A stretch of 64,000 nucleotides of DNA from Pseudomonas sp. MWU13-2105 (GTDB taxonomy: Bacteria; Pseudomonadota; Gammaproteobacteria; Pseudomonadales; Pseudomonadaceae), in contig NZ_JALLIY010000008.1 in NCBI RefSeq assembly GCF_023242315.1, forward strand, positions 186,001-250,000, in the 5' to 3' direction. Below are positions 34,508-45,113 of the stretch, piece by piece. Every line of letters starts with the position of its first letter. Positions within the stretch are counted from its first letter, which is position 1. Under the pieces are notes generated by a model. The model was not told where the DNA came from. It worked only from the letters and a program-made list of their open reading frames with translations, and did not search any database. The position numbers and the translations under genes were made by a program.

Positions 34508-35857
34508 ATGAAAAAGAAAAACACCAATGCCCGCCTGTTCTGCCAATTGTCGGCGGCGGCAACACTGGTCCTGGCTGCTAACGCAATGGCGGACGATGCG
34601 TTCAGCGCCAACTCCAAATGGATGACCGGTGACTGGGGTGGAGAGCGCACCAAGCTGATCGAAGAAGGTATCGACATCAAGGCGGACTACGTCGGTGAAG
34701 TCGGTAGCAACCTGCATGGTGGCTACAACAACGACCATACCTCTCGTTATTCCGACCAGTTTGGCCTGGGCGTGGCGCTGGACCTGCAAAAACTGTGGGG
34801 CTGGGATAACACCCAGGCCAAGATCCAGTTGACCAACCGTAACGGTCAGAACATCTCCAATGACCGTGTCGGCGACCCGCGTGCCGGTACCTTGAGTTCC
34901 TCCCAGGAAGTCTACGGCCGTGGCCACATGGTCCGTCTGACCCAATTGTGGATCCAGCACCAGTTCCTCGACAATAAACTCGACGTCAAGGCCGGTTATT
35001 TCGGCGAAGGCGAAGACTTCAACACCTTCCCTTGCGAGTTCCAGAACCTGACGTTCTGCGGTTCCCAGGCGGGTAACTGGGCCACCGGTATCTGGTACAA
35101 CTGGCCGGTCATGCAGGCGGCGATCCGCGTGAAGTACAACATCACGCCTGAGCTGTATGCGCAGATCGGTGCGTACAACCAGAACCCGTCGCAGCTGGAA
35201 CACGGTAACGGCTTCAAGCTCAGCGGCAGTGGTACCAAGGGCACCGTGTTGCCGGTCGAACTGGTCTGGTCGCCGAAGGTCAACGACCTGCCGGGCGAAT
35301 ACCGTGTCGGTTACTACAAAAGCACGGCCCCGGCCAATGATGTGCTCAAGGACACCAATGGCGGGAATGCCGCAACGACAGGGGCCCCTTATCGTGTTCA
35401 CGACAGCAAGCACGGTTACTGGTTCGTGGCGCAGCAGCAACTCACCAGCCACAACGGCGACGCTTCCCGCGGTCTGAACATCGCCGCCAACGCGACCTTC
35501 CACGACAAGGCCACCAACGTCGTCGACAACTACCAGTCGGTGATGTTTGTGTACAAGGGGCCGTTCGATGCTCGTCCGAAGGATGACGTCGGGATCGGTT
35601 TCGGCCGTATCCATGTCAATCAGGACGTGAGGAAAAACGCCGAGTTGGAAAACGATGCCATTGGCGTCAACGACTACAACAACCCGCTGTACACGCCGCT
35701 GCGCAACACCGAGTACAACACCGAGATCAACTACGGCTTCCACGTCACCAACTGGCTGACCGTACGCCCCAACCTGCAATACATCACCCACCCGGGTGGC
35801 GTGGATCAAGTCGACAATGCTGTGGTCGCTGGTCTGAAAATTCAGTCGGTCTTCTAA
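34508..35857 (+). CDS. oprB: Carbohydrate-selective outer-membrane porin OprB
   Basis: 449 residues with signal peptide (MKKKNTNARLFCQLSAAATLVLAANAMA, cleavage before DDAFS). OprB-family porin; the mature start SKWMTGDWGGERTKLIEEGIDI and the C-terminal NAVVAGLKIQSVF, ending in phenylalanine, mark an outer-membrane barrel. It lets glucose and related sugars into the periplasm for GtsA. It follows gtsABCD and has a strong terminator 40 bases after the stop, so oprB ends the transcription unit. Confidence 0.96.
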   Translation: MKKKNTNARLFCQLSAAATLVLAANAMADDAFSANSKWMTGDWGGERTKLIEEGIDIKADYVGEVGSNLHGGYNNDHTSRYSDQFGLGVALDLQKLWGWDNTQAKIQLTNRNGQNISNDRVGDPRAGTLSSSQEVYGRGHMVRLTQLWIQHQFLDNKLDVKAGYFGEGEDFNTFPCEFQNLTFCGSQAGNWATGIWYNWPVMQAAIRVKYNITPELYAQIGAYNQNPSQLEHGNGFKLSGSGTKGTVLPVELVWSPKVNDLPGEYRVGYYKSTAPANDVLKDTNGGNAATTGAPYRVHDSKHGYWFVAQQQLTSHNGDASRGLNIAANATFHDKATNVVDNYQSVMFVYKGPFDARPKDDVGIGFGRIHVNQDVRKNAELENDAIGVNDYNNPLYTPLRNTEYNTEINYGFHVTNWLTVRPNLQYITHPGGVDQVDNAVVAGLKIQSVF

Positions 35858-35896
35858 GGCTTCGACTGATAAGCTCTCTCTCTATGTGCGCATCTT

Positions 35897-35929
35897 GCGG
35901 ATGGTCCACCAGACCGTCCGCTTTTTTTT
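35897..35929 (+). terminator. Intrinsic terminator after oprB
   Basis: GCGGATGGTC-CACCA-GACCGTCCGC followed by eight T residues. One G-T wobble in a 10-bp stem. Confidence 0.92.
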
Positions 35930-35985
35930 GGGTGCGGGGCAAGGGCGAAGCGCCAGAGCAATGCTCTTTCGCAGACGCTACGTAA

Positions 35986-36077
35986 CCTGTAGGAGCAGGG
36001 CTTGTCGGATCGCCGCACCGCCGTGAAGGGGCCCTTGGGGCCGCCAAAAGCTTCGCGGGCAAGCACCGTTCCCACAG
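35986..36077. repeat. Degenerate REPIN
   Basis: CCTGTAGGAGCAGGGCTTGT at the left and GGGCAAGCACCGTTCCCACA at the right; arms from two REP variants. Confidence 0.7.
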
Positions 36078-36117
36078 TCACATGGATACGGCAAACGTTT
36101 TTCAGGATTCGCGGCAC

Positions 36118-36972
36118 ATGCATGAGCAACCGCTACAACGCTTTTTCAAATCCCGGCGCGAACAGCCGGTGTTCCAGTGGGAGCGCTTTCAGCAGCGTGA
36201 AGTGCTGGTGATCGACCATCCCTTGTGCCAGGCGGTGTTCAGTCGCCAGGGCGCGCAGTTGCTGCATTTCCAGCCGAGCGGGCAGAAGCCCTGGTTGTGG
36301 TGCGCGGCCAAATGGCCACAGGTCGGGGCGATTCGCGGCGGGGTGCCGGTATGCTGGCCCTGGTATGGCCGGCATCCGAGCGAAAACGCTTGGCCGTCCC
36401 ATGGCTGGGCACGGCTGATCGACTGGAAACTGCTGGAAAGCAGCAGTGACGAGGAGGGCGTCAGCCTGCACTGGCGTTTGCAGCTCTGCGACTGGCAGGT
36501 CGACCTGCATGCGCGCCTGGGCGACAGCATGGACCTGCGCCTGAGCACCGAGCATCAGGACAGCGAGCCGTGCCAGTTGAGCCATGCATTGCACGCCTAT
36601 TGGCGTATTGGCGATGTCGGTGAGATAGCGCTGTCCGGGCTCGACGGCGCGGAGGGTTATGACCAGTTGAATCGCCAGGCGTGCCGGCAGGAAGGCGAGT
36701 TGCGGGTTGATGGCGGGTGCCAGCGGGTATTCCAGCATGAGGGGGAATTGCAGCTCAAGGATCATGCCTGGCAGCGCGAACTGTGCATCGACACCGGCGA
36801 CAGCGCCGACACCGTGGTCTGGCATCCGGGGCACCGGCCGTTGCTGGGGGTGAGCTGGAACGAAGTGATGGGTTTTGTCTGTGTCGAGGCCGCCAGTGGC
36901 GGCACCGACAGCCTGTGCCTGGCGCCCGGGGAGCGGGCGCATCTGAGTTTGCAGGCGCGGGCCAGTATTTGA
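36118..36972 (+). CDS. D-hexose-6-phosphate mutarotase (YeaD-like aldose 1-epimerase)
   Basis: 284 residues. YeaD-family mutarotase that speeds anomer exchange of glucose-6-phosphate, so Zwf always finds its beta form. Family segments: FSRQGAQLLHFQPSGQKPWLW, GAIRGGVPVCWPWYG, HGWARLIDW, LSHALHAYWRIGDV, VVWHPG and the C-terminal MGFVCVEAA. The ATG at 36118 is preferred over one at 36082 that lies right after the REPIN and lacks a ribosome site; neither has a strong one. Position between oprB and hexR/zwf matches the conserved glucose cluster. Confidence 0.9.
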   Translation: MHEQPLQRFFKSRREQPVFQWERFQQREVLVIDHPLCQAVFSRQGAQLLHFQPSGQKPWLWCAAKWPQVGAIRGGVPVCWPWYGRHPSENAWPSHGWARLIDWKLLESSSDEEGVSLHWRLQLCDWQVDLHARLGDSMDLRLSTEHQDSEPCQLSHALHAYWRIGDVGEIALSGLDGAEGYDQLNRQACRQEGELRVDGGCQRVFQHEGELQLKDHAWQRELCIDTGDSADTVVWHPGHRPLLGVSWNEVMGFVCVEAASGGTDSLCLAPGERAHLSLQARASI

Positions 36973-37017
36973 GCTTGCCCGCGAAGGCGATATCAGCGTT
37001 TCACCTCACTCAGAGGC

Positions 37018-37887
37018 TCAGTTGAACTCGTCGCCCACCGGATAGCGACTGGCGTTGAGGCTCTCCTTGATCTTGCGCAGGTGCGGCTGGAAATCCACGC
37101 CACGGCGCAGGGTCATGCCGGTGGCCAGCACGTCCAATACCGTCAACTGGATGATCCGCGAGGTCATCGGCATGTAGATGTCGGTGTCTTCCGGCAGCGG
37201 AATATTCAGGCTCAGGGTACTGGCCTTGGCCAGCGGCGAACCCGCCGCCGTCAACCCCAGCACCGAAGCACCGTTCTCCCGGGCGATGCGTGCCACTTCC
37301 ACCAGCTCGCGGGTGCGCCCGGTATAGGAAATGATCACGAACAGCTCACCCGTGTGGGCCACCGAAGCGAGCATCCGCTGCATCAGTACATCGGCGTGGG
37401 CGGTGACCGCCAGGTTGAAGCGGAAGAATTTGTGCTGGGCATCCAGGGCCACCGGTGCCGAAGCGCCCAGGCCGAAGAAGTGGATCTGCCGGGCCTGGAT
37501 CAGCAGGTCGACGGCGCGGCTGATCAGGTTCGGGTCCAGGGCCTGGCAGGCGCTGTCCAGGGAGGCGATGGCGCTGCCGAAGATCTTTTGCGTGTAAGCC
37601 TCGGGATTGTCGTCGGCTTCCACCGCCCGGCTGACATAGGCCGCGCCACTGGCCAGGCTCTGGGCCAGTTGCAACTTGAGTTCGGGATAACCGCTGACAC
37701 CGAACGAACGGCAGAAGCGGTTGACTGTCGGCTCGCTGACCGAGGCCGCCTGCGCCAGGGCGGCGATGCTGAAACGGGTCGCCTGCTGCGGGTTGAGCAG
37801 GATGACTTCGGCGACTTTGCGCTCGGCCTTGTTCAGGTCTTCGAGGCGGCCCTGGATCTGCTCCAGGAGATTTCGCACGCGGTCCAT
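37018..37887 (-). CDS. hexR: HexR, RpiR-family repressor of glucose catabolism
   Basis: 289 residues. N-terminal RpiR helix-turn-helix (about 1-77, [25 protein letters not shown]) and a SIS sugar-phosphate domain (about 120-255, [37 protein letters not shown]). HexR represses gapA, edd-glk and zwf-pgl-eda; KDPG is the known inducer in P. putida. The ATG at 37887 ([12 protein letters not shown]) is the family start. It is divergent from zwf with 217 bases between. Its own operators at gapA/edd are 15 kb away in this window. Confidence 0.95.
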   Translation of the reverse strand: MDRVRNLLEQIQGRLEDLNKAERKVAEVILLNPQQATRFSIAALAQAASVSEPTVNRFCRSFGVSGYPELKLQLAQSLASGAAYVSRAVEADDNPEAYTQKIFGSAIASLDSACQALDPNLISRAVDLLIQARQIHFFGLGASAPVALDAQHKFFRFNLAVTAHADVLMQRMLASVAHTGELFVIISYTGRTRELVEVARIARENGASVLGLTAAGSPLAKASTLSLNIPLPEDTDIYMPMTSRIIQLTVLDVLATGMTLRRGVDFQPHLRKIKESLNASRYPVGDEFN

Positions 37888-38022
37888 TTGGTGATTCCTT
37901 GATTCGAGGCAACTTGGGTTCTGCAAGGCCCGGAACAATGCCCTTGGGCGGCTCCTGGCGGTGGCCTATCCTACTGATGGCGTGTGATGACCACCACTCG
38001 GAATCATTATATTGATAAAATG

Positions 38023-38039
38023 TTGTGGTTATTACTACA
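38023..38039. promoter_or_regulatory. Possible degenerate HexR operator of zwf/hexR
   Basis: TTGTGGTTATTACTACA. TGTGGT and ACTACA form a near-perfect inverted repeat, but the spacing is longer than the TTGT-N7-ACAA sites at gapA/edd. It lies 66 bases before the zwf ATG in the divergent region, where HexR is known to act. Confidence 0.5.
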
Positions 38040-38091
38040 TTTTTCCTTGAGTGATGCCTCGAAAAAAGGTATTTATCGTTTAACTTGATAA

Positions 38092-38099
38092 AAGAACAA
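38092..38099 (+). promoter_or_regulatory. Hfq/Crc-type motif at the zwf start
   Basis: AAGAACAA, five bases before the ATG, in a leader (AAAAGAACAAACATC) that has no classical Shine-Dalgarno sequence. Confidence 0.5.
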
Positions 38100-38104
38100 A
38101 CATC

Positions 38105-39560
<1,456 letters not shown>

Positions 39561-39574
<14 letters not shown>

Positions 39575-40274
39575 ATTGAAACTGCCCCAGGGCGTGCAGG
39601 CGCACGAGTTCCGCAGCCCGGCGCTGCTGGCTGAGGGTCAGGCGCAAGCCGTGGCCGGGCAACTGCGGGCGGCGATTGCCGCGCGTGGCGTGGCGACCCT
39701 GGTGGTGTCCGGCGGGCGCAGCCCGGTGGCGTTCTTCCAGAGCCTGGTGAAACAGGAGCTGGACTGGTCGCGTGTGGTCGTCAGCCTCGCCGACGAGCGC
39801 TGGGTGCCGGTGGAGCACGCTGACAGCAATGCCGGCCTGCTCAAGCGCTACCTGCTCCAGGGCCCGGCGGCCAAGGCGCGCTTTATCGGCCTGTACAGTG
39901 TCGCGGCGAACCTGGAAGCGGCGGCCGAACAGGCCGATCAACTGCTCGCCGAACTGCCGGCTATCGACGTGCTGGTGCTGGGCATGGGCGACGACGGTCA
40001 TACCGCCTCGCTGTTCCCTGGCAGCCCGAACCTGGCGGCGGCCCTGCAAGTGGATGGCAACCGGCGGATCTGGCCGATGCTGGCACCGACCGTGCCGCAC
40101 CAGCGCTTGAGCATGAGCCGGGCCTTGCTGGCTTCGGCGGCCTTTACCGTACTGGCGATTTCCGGCCAGTCGAAGCTGAACACCCTGAATGCCGCATTGG
40201 CCGGCGATGACCTCGCCGCCATGCCGATTCGCGCTTTCTTGCAACCTACCCTGAATATCTACTGGTGCCCATGA
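39561..40274 (+). CDS. pgl: 6-phosphogluconolactonase
   Basis: 237 residues, DevB/SOL family. Hydrolyses 6-phosphogluconolactone to 6-phosphogluconate. Segments [18 protein letters not shown] (phosphate binding), [12 protein letters not shown] and [19 protein letters not shown] are diagnostic. It starts inside the end of zwf (14-base overlap), so translation is coupled. Eda follows 17 bases after the stop. Confidence 0.97.
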
Positions 40275-40291
40275 GTCAAGGATCCGCTGCT

Positions 40292-40957
40292 ATGACAAAA
40301 AATGCCCCGACCGTCTCCATGGCAGACAAGGTCGTCCTGATCGATGAGCTCTGCGCCCGTGCACGGATTCTTCCGGTGATCACCATTGCCCGCGAGCAGG
40401 ATGTCCTGCCGCTGGCCGATGCCCTGGCCGCCGGCGGCCTGACCGCGCTGGAAGTGACCTTGCGCTCGCAGTTCGGCCTCAAGGCCATCCAGATCCTGCG
40501 CGAGCAGCGTCCGGAACTGGTGACCGGCGCCGGCACCGTGCTCGATCGGCAGATGCTGGCGGCGGCGGAGGCGGCGGGTTCGCAGTTCATCGTCACCCCG
40601 GGTATTACCCGCGACCTGCTGGAAGCCAGCGTCGACAGCCCGATTCCGTTGCTGCCCGGCATCAGCAATGCCTCGGGGATCATGGAGGGCTATGGCCTGG
40701 GCTATCGTCGCTTCAAGCTGTTCCCGGCGGAAGTCAGTGGCGGCGTGGCGGCGATCAAGGCCCTGGGCGGTCCGTTCGGCGAAGTGAAATTCTGCCCGAC
40801 TGGCGGCGTCGGCCCGGCCAATATCAAGAGCTACATGGCGTTGAAAAACGTGATGTGCGTGGGCGGTAGCTGGATGCTCGATCCCGAGTGGATCAAGAAC
40901 GGCGACTGGGCGCGGATCCAGGAGTGCACCGCCGAGGCGCTGGCCCTGCTGGACTGA
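40292..40957 (+). CDS. eda: 2-dehydro-3-deoxy-phosphogluconate (KDPG) aldolase
   Basis: 221 residues. Splits KDPG into pyruvate and glyceraldehyde-3-phosphate. The Schiff-base lysine is Lys142 in YRRFKLFPAE; EVTLRSQFG, GAGTVLD, VTPGIT and FCPTGGV complete the class I pattern. The ATG at 40292 (MTKNAPTVSMADK) has AAGGA nine bases upstream; an in-frame ATG at 40271 overlapping the pgl stop is the alternative. A terminator follows, closing zwf-pgl-eda. It supplies the substrate for GapA. Confidence 0.96.
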   Translation: MTKNAPTVSMADKVVLIDELCARARILPVITIAREQDVLPLADALAAGGLTALEVTLRSQFGLKAIQILREQRPELVTGAGTVLDRQMLAAAEAAGSQFIVTPGITRDLLEASVDSPIPLLPGISNASGIMEGYGLGYRRFKLFPAEVSGGVAAIKALGGPFGEVKFCPTGGVGPANIKSYMALKNVMCVGGSWMLDPEWIKNGDWARIQECTAEALALLD

Positions 40958-40995
40958 TGGCGCGTTACTGAATTCGTTGTGTGTTCTACGGCTTT

Positions 40996-41028
40996 ACGGT
41001 GCGCTTGGTCGGCGCGCCGTTTTTTTTT
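40996..41028 (+). terminator. Intrinsic terminator after eda
   Basis: ACGGTGCGC pairs with GCGCGCCGT (one wobble) followed by nine T residues at 41020-41028. Confidence 0.9.
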
Positions 41029-41098
41029 GCCCGATGAAAAGTCTTCCGCTCCGAAGGTCGGGGTGTTTGTGCCGGTCCCTTCGCGCGCAGCGGGCCAT

Positions 41099-42283
41099 TC
41101 AGCGACTCAATTCGCCCAGCGCCCGCGCCAGCAGCTTGAGGTCTTCGGCCGTGTTGGCCAACCCCGGCGTGACCCGGATGCAATTGCCATGGGCCGTGCC
41201 CTCGCGGACCACGGTAAACAGGTTGTACTGCGCCAAGAGTCGGTCGACCATTCGCTGCTGATCCGGCTCATGCCGAAAGCGCAGCGAGGTGATGCCGCAA
41301 TACAGCCGTGGATCATCCGGAGTCAGCACCTCGATACCCGGCATCCCGCGTGCCGCGCTCACCCAGATATCCCGCAGGTGATTGAGGCGTGCGCCCTTGG
41401 CCGCCGAGCCGCCGAGTGCCCGATGTTCCTCGAAGACCAGGGGCAAGGTCATCCAGGCCGGGATATTCGGCGTGCCATAGGGCGCGCGGGCGCGGATATC
41501 GCTGAGCGGGTAGCGCGCCTCGCCCATGTCCGGGTCGATATCCGCCAGGCGCGTCGGATCGATATAGATAAAACCGAGGCTCAGGGGCGCGCCCATCCAT
41601 TTCTGCAGGTTGAAGCCGGCGAACAGGATACCCAGCGCTTCGAGGTTGAAATCGATCTGGCCCAGGGCATGGGCGCCGTCGAGGATCACATCCACCCCGT
41701 GTTTGCGGGCGGCGGCCGCGATGGCCTGCACCGGCATCACCAGCCCGCTGCGATGGGTGACGTAGGTCAGGGCCATCAGCTTCAGCCGGGGATAACGCTC
41801 GAAGGCTTCCTGATAGGTACTCACCAGGCTGGCGAAGCTCACCGGGAACGGATGGCTGATCTCGATCAGCTCGACGCCGCGGTTGCCTGCCAGCCAGCGC
41901 ATGGCGCCGAGGACGCTGGGGTATTCCTGGTCGCTGACCAGCAACTGATCGCCGGGCCGCAGGGCGTTGTAGTTGCGGATCAACGAATGCAGGCCGTCAC
42001 TGGCGCAGCGGGTCAGGGCCACGGCCTCGTGATGGGTACCCAGCAGATCGGCCAATTGCGCGCGAATCTCCAGGCTTTCGATGGTTTCGAAGCGCTGGCG
42101 TACATGTACCGAGTTGCTGCGGTTGATGAACTCGATATGGCCTTTGTACGCCTCCACGACACTGCGGGTCATACGGCCGAAGTAGCCGTTTTCCAGGTTG
42201 ATCGGGCCGGGATCGAGGTCATAGCGCGCGGCCACGCTGTGCCAGAAGTGTTCGTCGCGGGCGTGCTCTTCATTCCATGGCAT
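41099..42283 (-). CDS. Class V aminotransferase-fold PLP enzyme (isopenicillin-N epimerase-like)
   Basis: 394 residues. Fold-type I PLP protein: VALTRCASDGLHSLIRNYNAL (phosphate cup), VDVILDGAHALGQIDFN with the Asp that pairs the pyridine nitrogen, and the Schiff-base lysine in GFNLQKWMGAPLSLGF. It resembles isopenicillin-N epimerase and cysteine desulfurase relatives, without the catalytic cysteine loop of desulfurases. The exact reaction is unknown. The start at 42283 (MPWNEEHARDEHFW) follows a GAGAGAAGC stretch. It converges on eda with the eda terminator between, and precedes nothing on its own strand except the DUF3820 gene upstream (25 bases), so those two may form an operon. Confidence 0.85.
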   Translation of the reverse strand: MPWNEEHARDEHFWHSVAARYDLDPGPINLENGYFGRMTRSVVEAYKGHIEFINRSNSVHVRQRFETIESLEIRAQLADLLGTHHEAVALTRCASDGLHSLIRNYNALRPGDQLLVSDQEYPSVLGAMRWLAGNRGVELIEISHPFPVSFASLVSTYQEAFERYPRLKLMALTYVTHRSGLVMPVQAIAAAARKHGVDVILDGAHALGQIDFNLEALGILFAGFNLQKWMGAPLSLGFIYIDPTRLADIDPDMGEARYPLSDIRARAPYGTPNIPAWMTLPLVFEEHRALGGSAAKGARLNHLRDIWVSAARGMPGIEVLTPDDPRLYCGITSLRFRHEPDQQRMVDRLLAQYNLFTVVREGTAHGNCIRVTPGLANTAEDLKLLARALGELSR

Positions 42284-42308
42284 GGCGGTGCTTCTCTCGA
42301 CTACGGGG

Positions 42309-42545
42309 TCAATGGCGGGGTTTGGGTTTACCGTGCTTGGCGCGAAGCGGGTCGAGCAGGTCGGACAAGCCGTTGTGGTCGATCTCCTGCATCAAGGCGA
42401 GCAGGCCACCGAGTTCGCCGTGGGGGAAACCCTCGCGGGCGAACCAGTTCAGGTAGGGGCCGGGCAGGTCGGCGATGACCCGTCCTTTGTATTTGCCGAA
42501 CGGCATTTCGCGGGTGACCAGCAGTTCGAGTTTCTCGGGATTCAT
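42309..42545 (-). CDS. DUF3820 family protein
   Basis: 78 residues. MPFGKYKGRVIADLPGPYLNWFAREGFPHGELGGLLALMQEIDHN is the DUF3820 signature, labelled in Pfam as a putative quorum-sensing-regulated virulence factor, a name that rests on one P. aeruginosa protein. The FGKYKG motif resembles nuclease-associated small domains. The ATG at 42545 (MNPEKLELLV) fits the family. It is upstream of the PLP enzyme gene on the same strand. Role unknown. Confidence 0.82.
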   Translation of the reverse strand: MNPEKLELLVTREMPFGKYKGRVIADLPGPYLNWFAREGFPHGELGGLLALMQEIDHNGLSDLLDPLRAKHGKPKPRH

Positions 42546-42753
42546 GGGCGACCTTGTCTTGCGCTGTTCAAGCGTCTTGGAAAATACAGGCATTCTGCAT
42601 GCAGGCCAATTGACAGTTCATGCAAATAACCGCCATACAGATTTTTTGAATATTTTTAAGTTTATGAAATATAAGTAAAAAATAATCGGTCAGGGCTTGG
42701 CACGGTGACTGCAACCGTCTTGGCTAACGTTCACCACCAGAAGGAATTGAGCC

Positions 42754-43218
42754 ATGACCAACATCAATAAAGAAGCCGTATCGATTCTCAACCATCTGAT
42801 CGAAGTCAGCAAAGATGGTCAGAAAGGCTTTCAGACATGCGCGGACGATATCCAGCATCCTGAGCTGAAGGCCTTGTTTGTACAGCGTGCCAGCGAGTGT
42901 GCGACCTCCGCGGCAGAGTTGCAGGCCGAGGTGCGCAAACTGGGCGGCGATCCGGAGACTTCCAGCAGTGTCGCTGGCGACCTGCATCGGCGCTGGGTGG
43001 ACGTGAAGGCGCTGTTCACCGGCAAGGGTCAAGAGGCGGTACTCAACGAAGCCGAGCGCGGTGAAGACCATGCCAAGAAGGCCTACAGCGAAGCGCTGGT
43101 GAAGTTGGCCAAGCACAACCTGGTGGGGCTCGCCGACCTGGTGAACCGCCAGTACCAGGGGGTGTTGCGCAATCACGACCAAGTGAAAGCGCTGCGTAAC
43201 ATCGCCCGCGCCAGCTAG
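42754..43218 (+). CDS. DUF2383 (PA2169-like) four-helix-bundle protein
   Basis: 154 residues, all-helical, no signal peptide. The sequence ILNHLIEVSKDGQKGFQTCADDIQ and the repeated KAYSEALVKL..HNLVGLADLVNRQYQGVLRNHDQVKALR pattern match the ferritin-like DUF2383 family, often induced by stress or stationary phase. No metal-ligand set can be assigned by eye. It is monocistronic with a strong hairpin terminator 13 bases after the stop. The region upstream is AT-rich (42600-42690), consistent with a regulated promoter. Confidence 0.85.
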   Translation: MTNINKEAVSILNHLIEVSKDGQKGFQTCADDIQHPELKALFVQRASECATSAAELQAEVRKLGGDPETSSSVAGDLHRRWVDVKALFTGKGQEAVLNEAERGEDHAKKAYSEALVKLAKHNLVGLADLVNRQYQGVLRNHDQVKALRNIARAS

Positions 43219-43231
43219 GTTTCACGCTGCC

Positions 43232-43264
43232 ACAAAAAACGCCGGTTGATCCGGCGTTTTTTGT
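43232..43264. terminator. Bidirectional intrinsic terminator
   Basis: Perfect 14-bp stem (43232-43245 with 43251-43264), loop TTGAT, with A and T runs inside the arms, so it works on both strands: GCCGG-TTGAT-CCGGCGTTTTTT. Confidence 0.93.
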
Positions 43265-43300
43265 CGGTTCAAGAAAGTGTGAAGCCAGGCACGCTCCTGT

Positions 43301-43324
43301 GGCGAGCGGGCAAGACCGCTCGCC
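43301..43324. repeat. Small GGCGAGCGG hairpin (REP-derived)
   Basis: GGCGAGCGG-GCAAGA-CCGCTCGCC, a 9-bp perfect stem. It looks like a collapsed form of the GTGGCGAGCGGGC repeat class. Confidence 0.6.
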
Positions 43325-43381
43325 GCAAGACCGCGTTTTGCCTCAAGTTTCCTTGACTGACAGGCCCCTATGAGACCGTGA

Positions 43382-43852
43382 TCAACCAATGGTGATCGGC
43401 GGCGGGCTGGTCAGGGTCACGGTCTGTTGCTTGCGTGGCGCGAGGATCTCGGCCTCGCCGTCGACCACCAGCTCATCACGCTGGTTGAACACGCGGGTGG
43501 CGATGCGCACGCGGAATTTCGGCAGCTTCTCGAGGATCTCCAGGCGCACGGTCAGGGTATCGCCGATCTTTACCGGCTTCTGGAACGTCATCTGCTGGCC
43601 CAGGTAGATGGTGCCCGGGCCGGGCAGTTCGCAGGCGACCGCGGCGCTGATCAGCGCGCCGCTGAACATGCCGTGGGCAATGCGCTCCTTGAACATGCTC
43701 GTCGCCGCGAACTCGGCGTCCAGGTGCACCGGGTTGTGATCGCCGGACATGGCGGCGAACAACTGGATGTCGCGCTCTTCAACGGTCTTGCTGAAGCTGG
43801 CGGTCTGGCCGACTTCAAGGGCTTCGTAAGGCGTGTTGGTAACCTGGGTCAT
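43382..43852 (-). CDS. phaJ: (R)-specific enoyl-CoA hydratase, MaoC family (PhaJ type)
   Basis: 156 residues, hot-dog fold. The catalytic pair Asp38/His43 lies in MSGDHNPVHLD, the hydratase-2 motif. PhaJ turns enoyl-CoA from beta-oxidation into (R)-3-hydroxyacyl-CoA for polyhydroxyalkanoate synthesis. The length equals P. aeruginosa PhaJ1 (PA3302, from memory), which also sits beside a hydrolase and the fadD pair. The start at 43852 (MTQVTNTPYEALEVGQ) is supported by the family N-terminus. The hydrolase gene lies 73 bases upstream on the same strand. Confidence 0.88.
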   Translation of the reverse strand: MTQVTNTPYEALEVGQTASFSKTVEERDIQLFAAMSGDHNPVHLDAEFAATSMFKERIAHGMFSGALISAAVACELPGPGTIYLGQQMTFQKPVKIGDTLTVRLEILEKLPKFRVRIATRVFNQRDELVVDGEAEILAPRKQQTVTLTSPPPITIG

Positions 43853-43924
43853 CGCAAGGGGGTCCTGTAAGGGTGTTATTTGAAATCAGCGGATTGATTT
43901 CAACGTTGATGATTGAGCCGGCGA

Positions 43925-44869
43925 TCATTCCGAGCGCGACGGTCGACGATGGGCCAGGGCCTGTTCCAGCCACTGGGTCACGTCGCGGGTGACTTCCTCG
44001 CGGTTGGTCTCGTTGAACACTTCATGCCGTGCCTGTGGGTAGACGTTCAATTGCAGGTTCTGGCTACCGGCGGCGCGCAAAGCATCGGCCAGATCCTTGA
44101 GACGCTTGCCCTCGCTGACCGGATCACATTCACCGCCGATCACCAGCAGCGGCAGGCCGGGATCGATCTGCGCAAGGTTCTTCGCCTTGCTGATCTGTTG
44201 CAGGCCGCCGAGCAGATCAACCCACAATTGATTGGTGCAACGGAAGCCGCACAGCGGGTCGTTGACGTACTTGTCCACTTCATCCGGGTCCCGGCTCAGC
44301 CAGTCGAAGGCCGTGCGGTTGGGTTTGAAGGCTTTGTTGAACGAGCCGAACGACAGCCAGTCGATCAGCGCGCTGCGCCCGCCGGGGCCCTGGCGCCAGC
44401 GTTCGAAACGGGCAATCGCGGCGGCCGCGCGGTACAGCGCCACCGGTTGGAAGTTCGAGCCGCTGAGGATCGCGCCCTGCAGGCTGGCGCTGTGGTGCAG
44501 CAGGTAGGCCTGGGCGATGTAGCTGCCCATGCTGTGGCCGAGCAGGATGATCGGTACCCCGGGGTGCTGTTCGCCGATGCGCTGGTTGAGGCTGGCCAGG
44601 TCACTGACCACCGCGCACCAGCCGTCCTGGTCGGCGTAGTGGCCGAGGATGCCGTGTTCGGCGGTCTTGCCGTGGCCGCGCTGGTCGATGGCATACAAGC
44701 CGTGACCGGCGGCGCACAGGGCCTCGGCCAGGCGGGCATAGCGGCCGCTGTGCTCGGCCATGCCGTGGGACAGCATGATCACGGCTTTCGGCGGGCCGTC
44801 CGGCAACCAGCGATTGACGTACAGGCTGCTGTGGTCACTCACGGTCAGCCAGAAGGTGTCATGGATCAT
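43925..44869 (-). CDS. Alpha/beta hydrolase, monoacylglycerol lipase/lysophospholipase type
   Basis: 314 residues, no signal peptide. Nucleophile Ser113 in LLGHSMGSYIAQ, oxyanion-hole SHGMAEHSGRYARLA and YAIDQRGHGKT, the acid in IGGECDPVSEG and the histidine in QARHEVFNE complete the triad. This is the serine aminopeptidase S33/Hydrolase_4 pattern of monoacylglycerol lipases and lysophospholipases. The ATG at 44869 has AAGGAA upstream; a 47-codon in-frame extension reaching into the divergent promoter is rejected. It is divergent from fadD2 and upstream of phaJ: released fatty acids would be activated by FadD and hydrated by PhaJ. Confidence 0.88.
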   Translation of the reverse strand: MIHDTFWLTVSDHSSLYVNRWLPDGPPKAVIMLSHGMAEHSGRYARLAEALCAAGHGLYAIDQRGHGKTAEHGILGHYADQDGWCAVVSDLASLNQRIGEQHPGVPIILLGHSMGSYIAQAYLLHHSASLQGAILSGSNFQPVALYRAAAAIARFERWRQGPGGRSALIDWLSFGSFNKAFKPNRTAFDWLSRDPDEVDKYVNDPLCGFRCTNQLWVDLLGGLQQISKAKNLAQIDPGLPLLVIGGECDPVSEGKRLKDLADALRAAGSQNLQLNVYPQARHEVFNETNREEVTRDVTQWLEQALAHRRPSRSE

Positions 44870-45105
44870 GGCGGTTCCTTTGCACGGGGACGAGACGGAC
44901 ATCGGCTGGGGCGCGGTGTCGATCCATTGTATAGCGCATCCTTGCCGAGGAAGCAGGCCCTCCTGCGCATTGGCAGCAAGATTCATGATGTTAATGACTG
45001 TGTCCGGCATATTTGCCTGATGCTCGTTAACTGCTAACGTCCGCTAAGCACCGCTTTTTTCGCCTTGGCGCGCAGGCGGCCCCGCAGAGGCTCAGGTAAG
45101 AGGAC

Positions 45106-45113
45106 AAAAACAA
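45106..45113 (+). promoter_or_regulatory. Hfq/Crc-type motif at the fadD2 start
   Basis: AAAAACAA runs from the AGAGGA ribosome site into the ATG. Binding of Hfq/Crc here would block initiation. Confidence 0.5.
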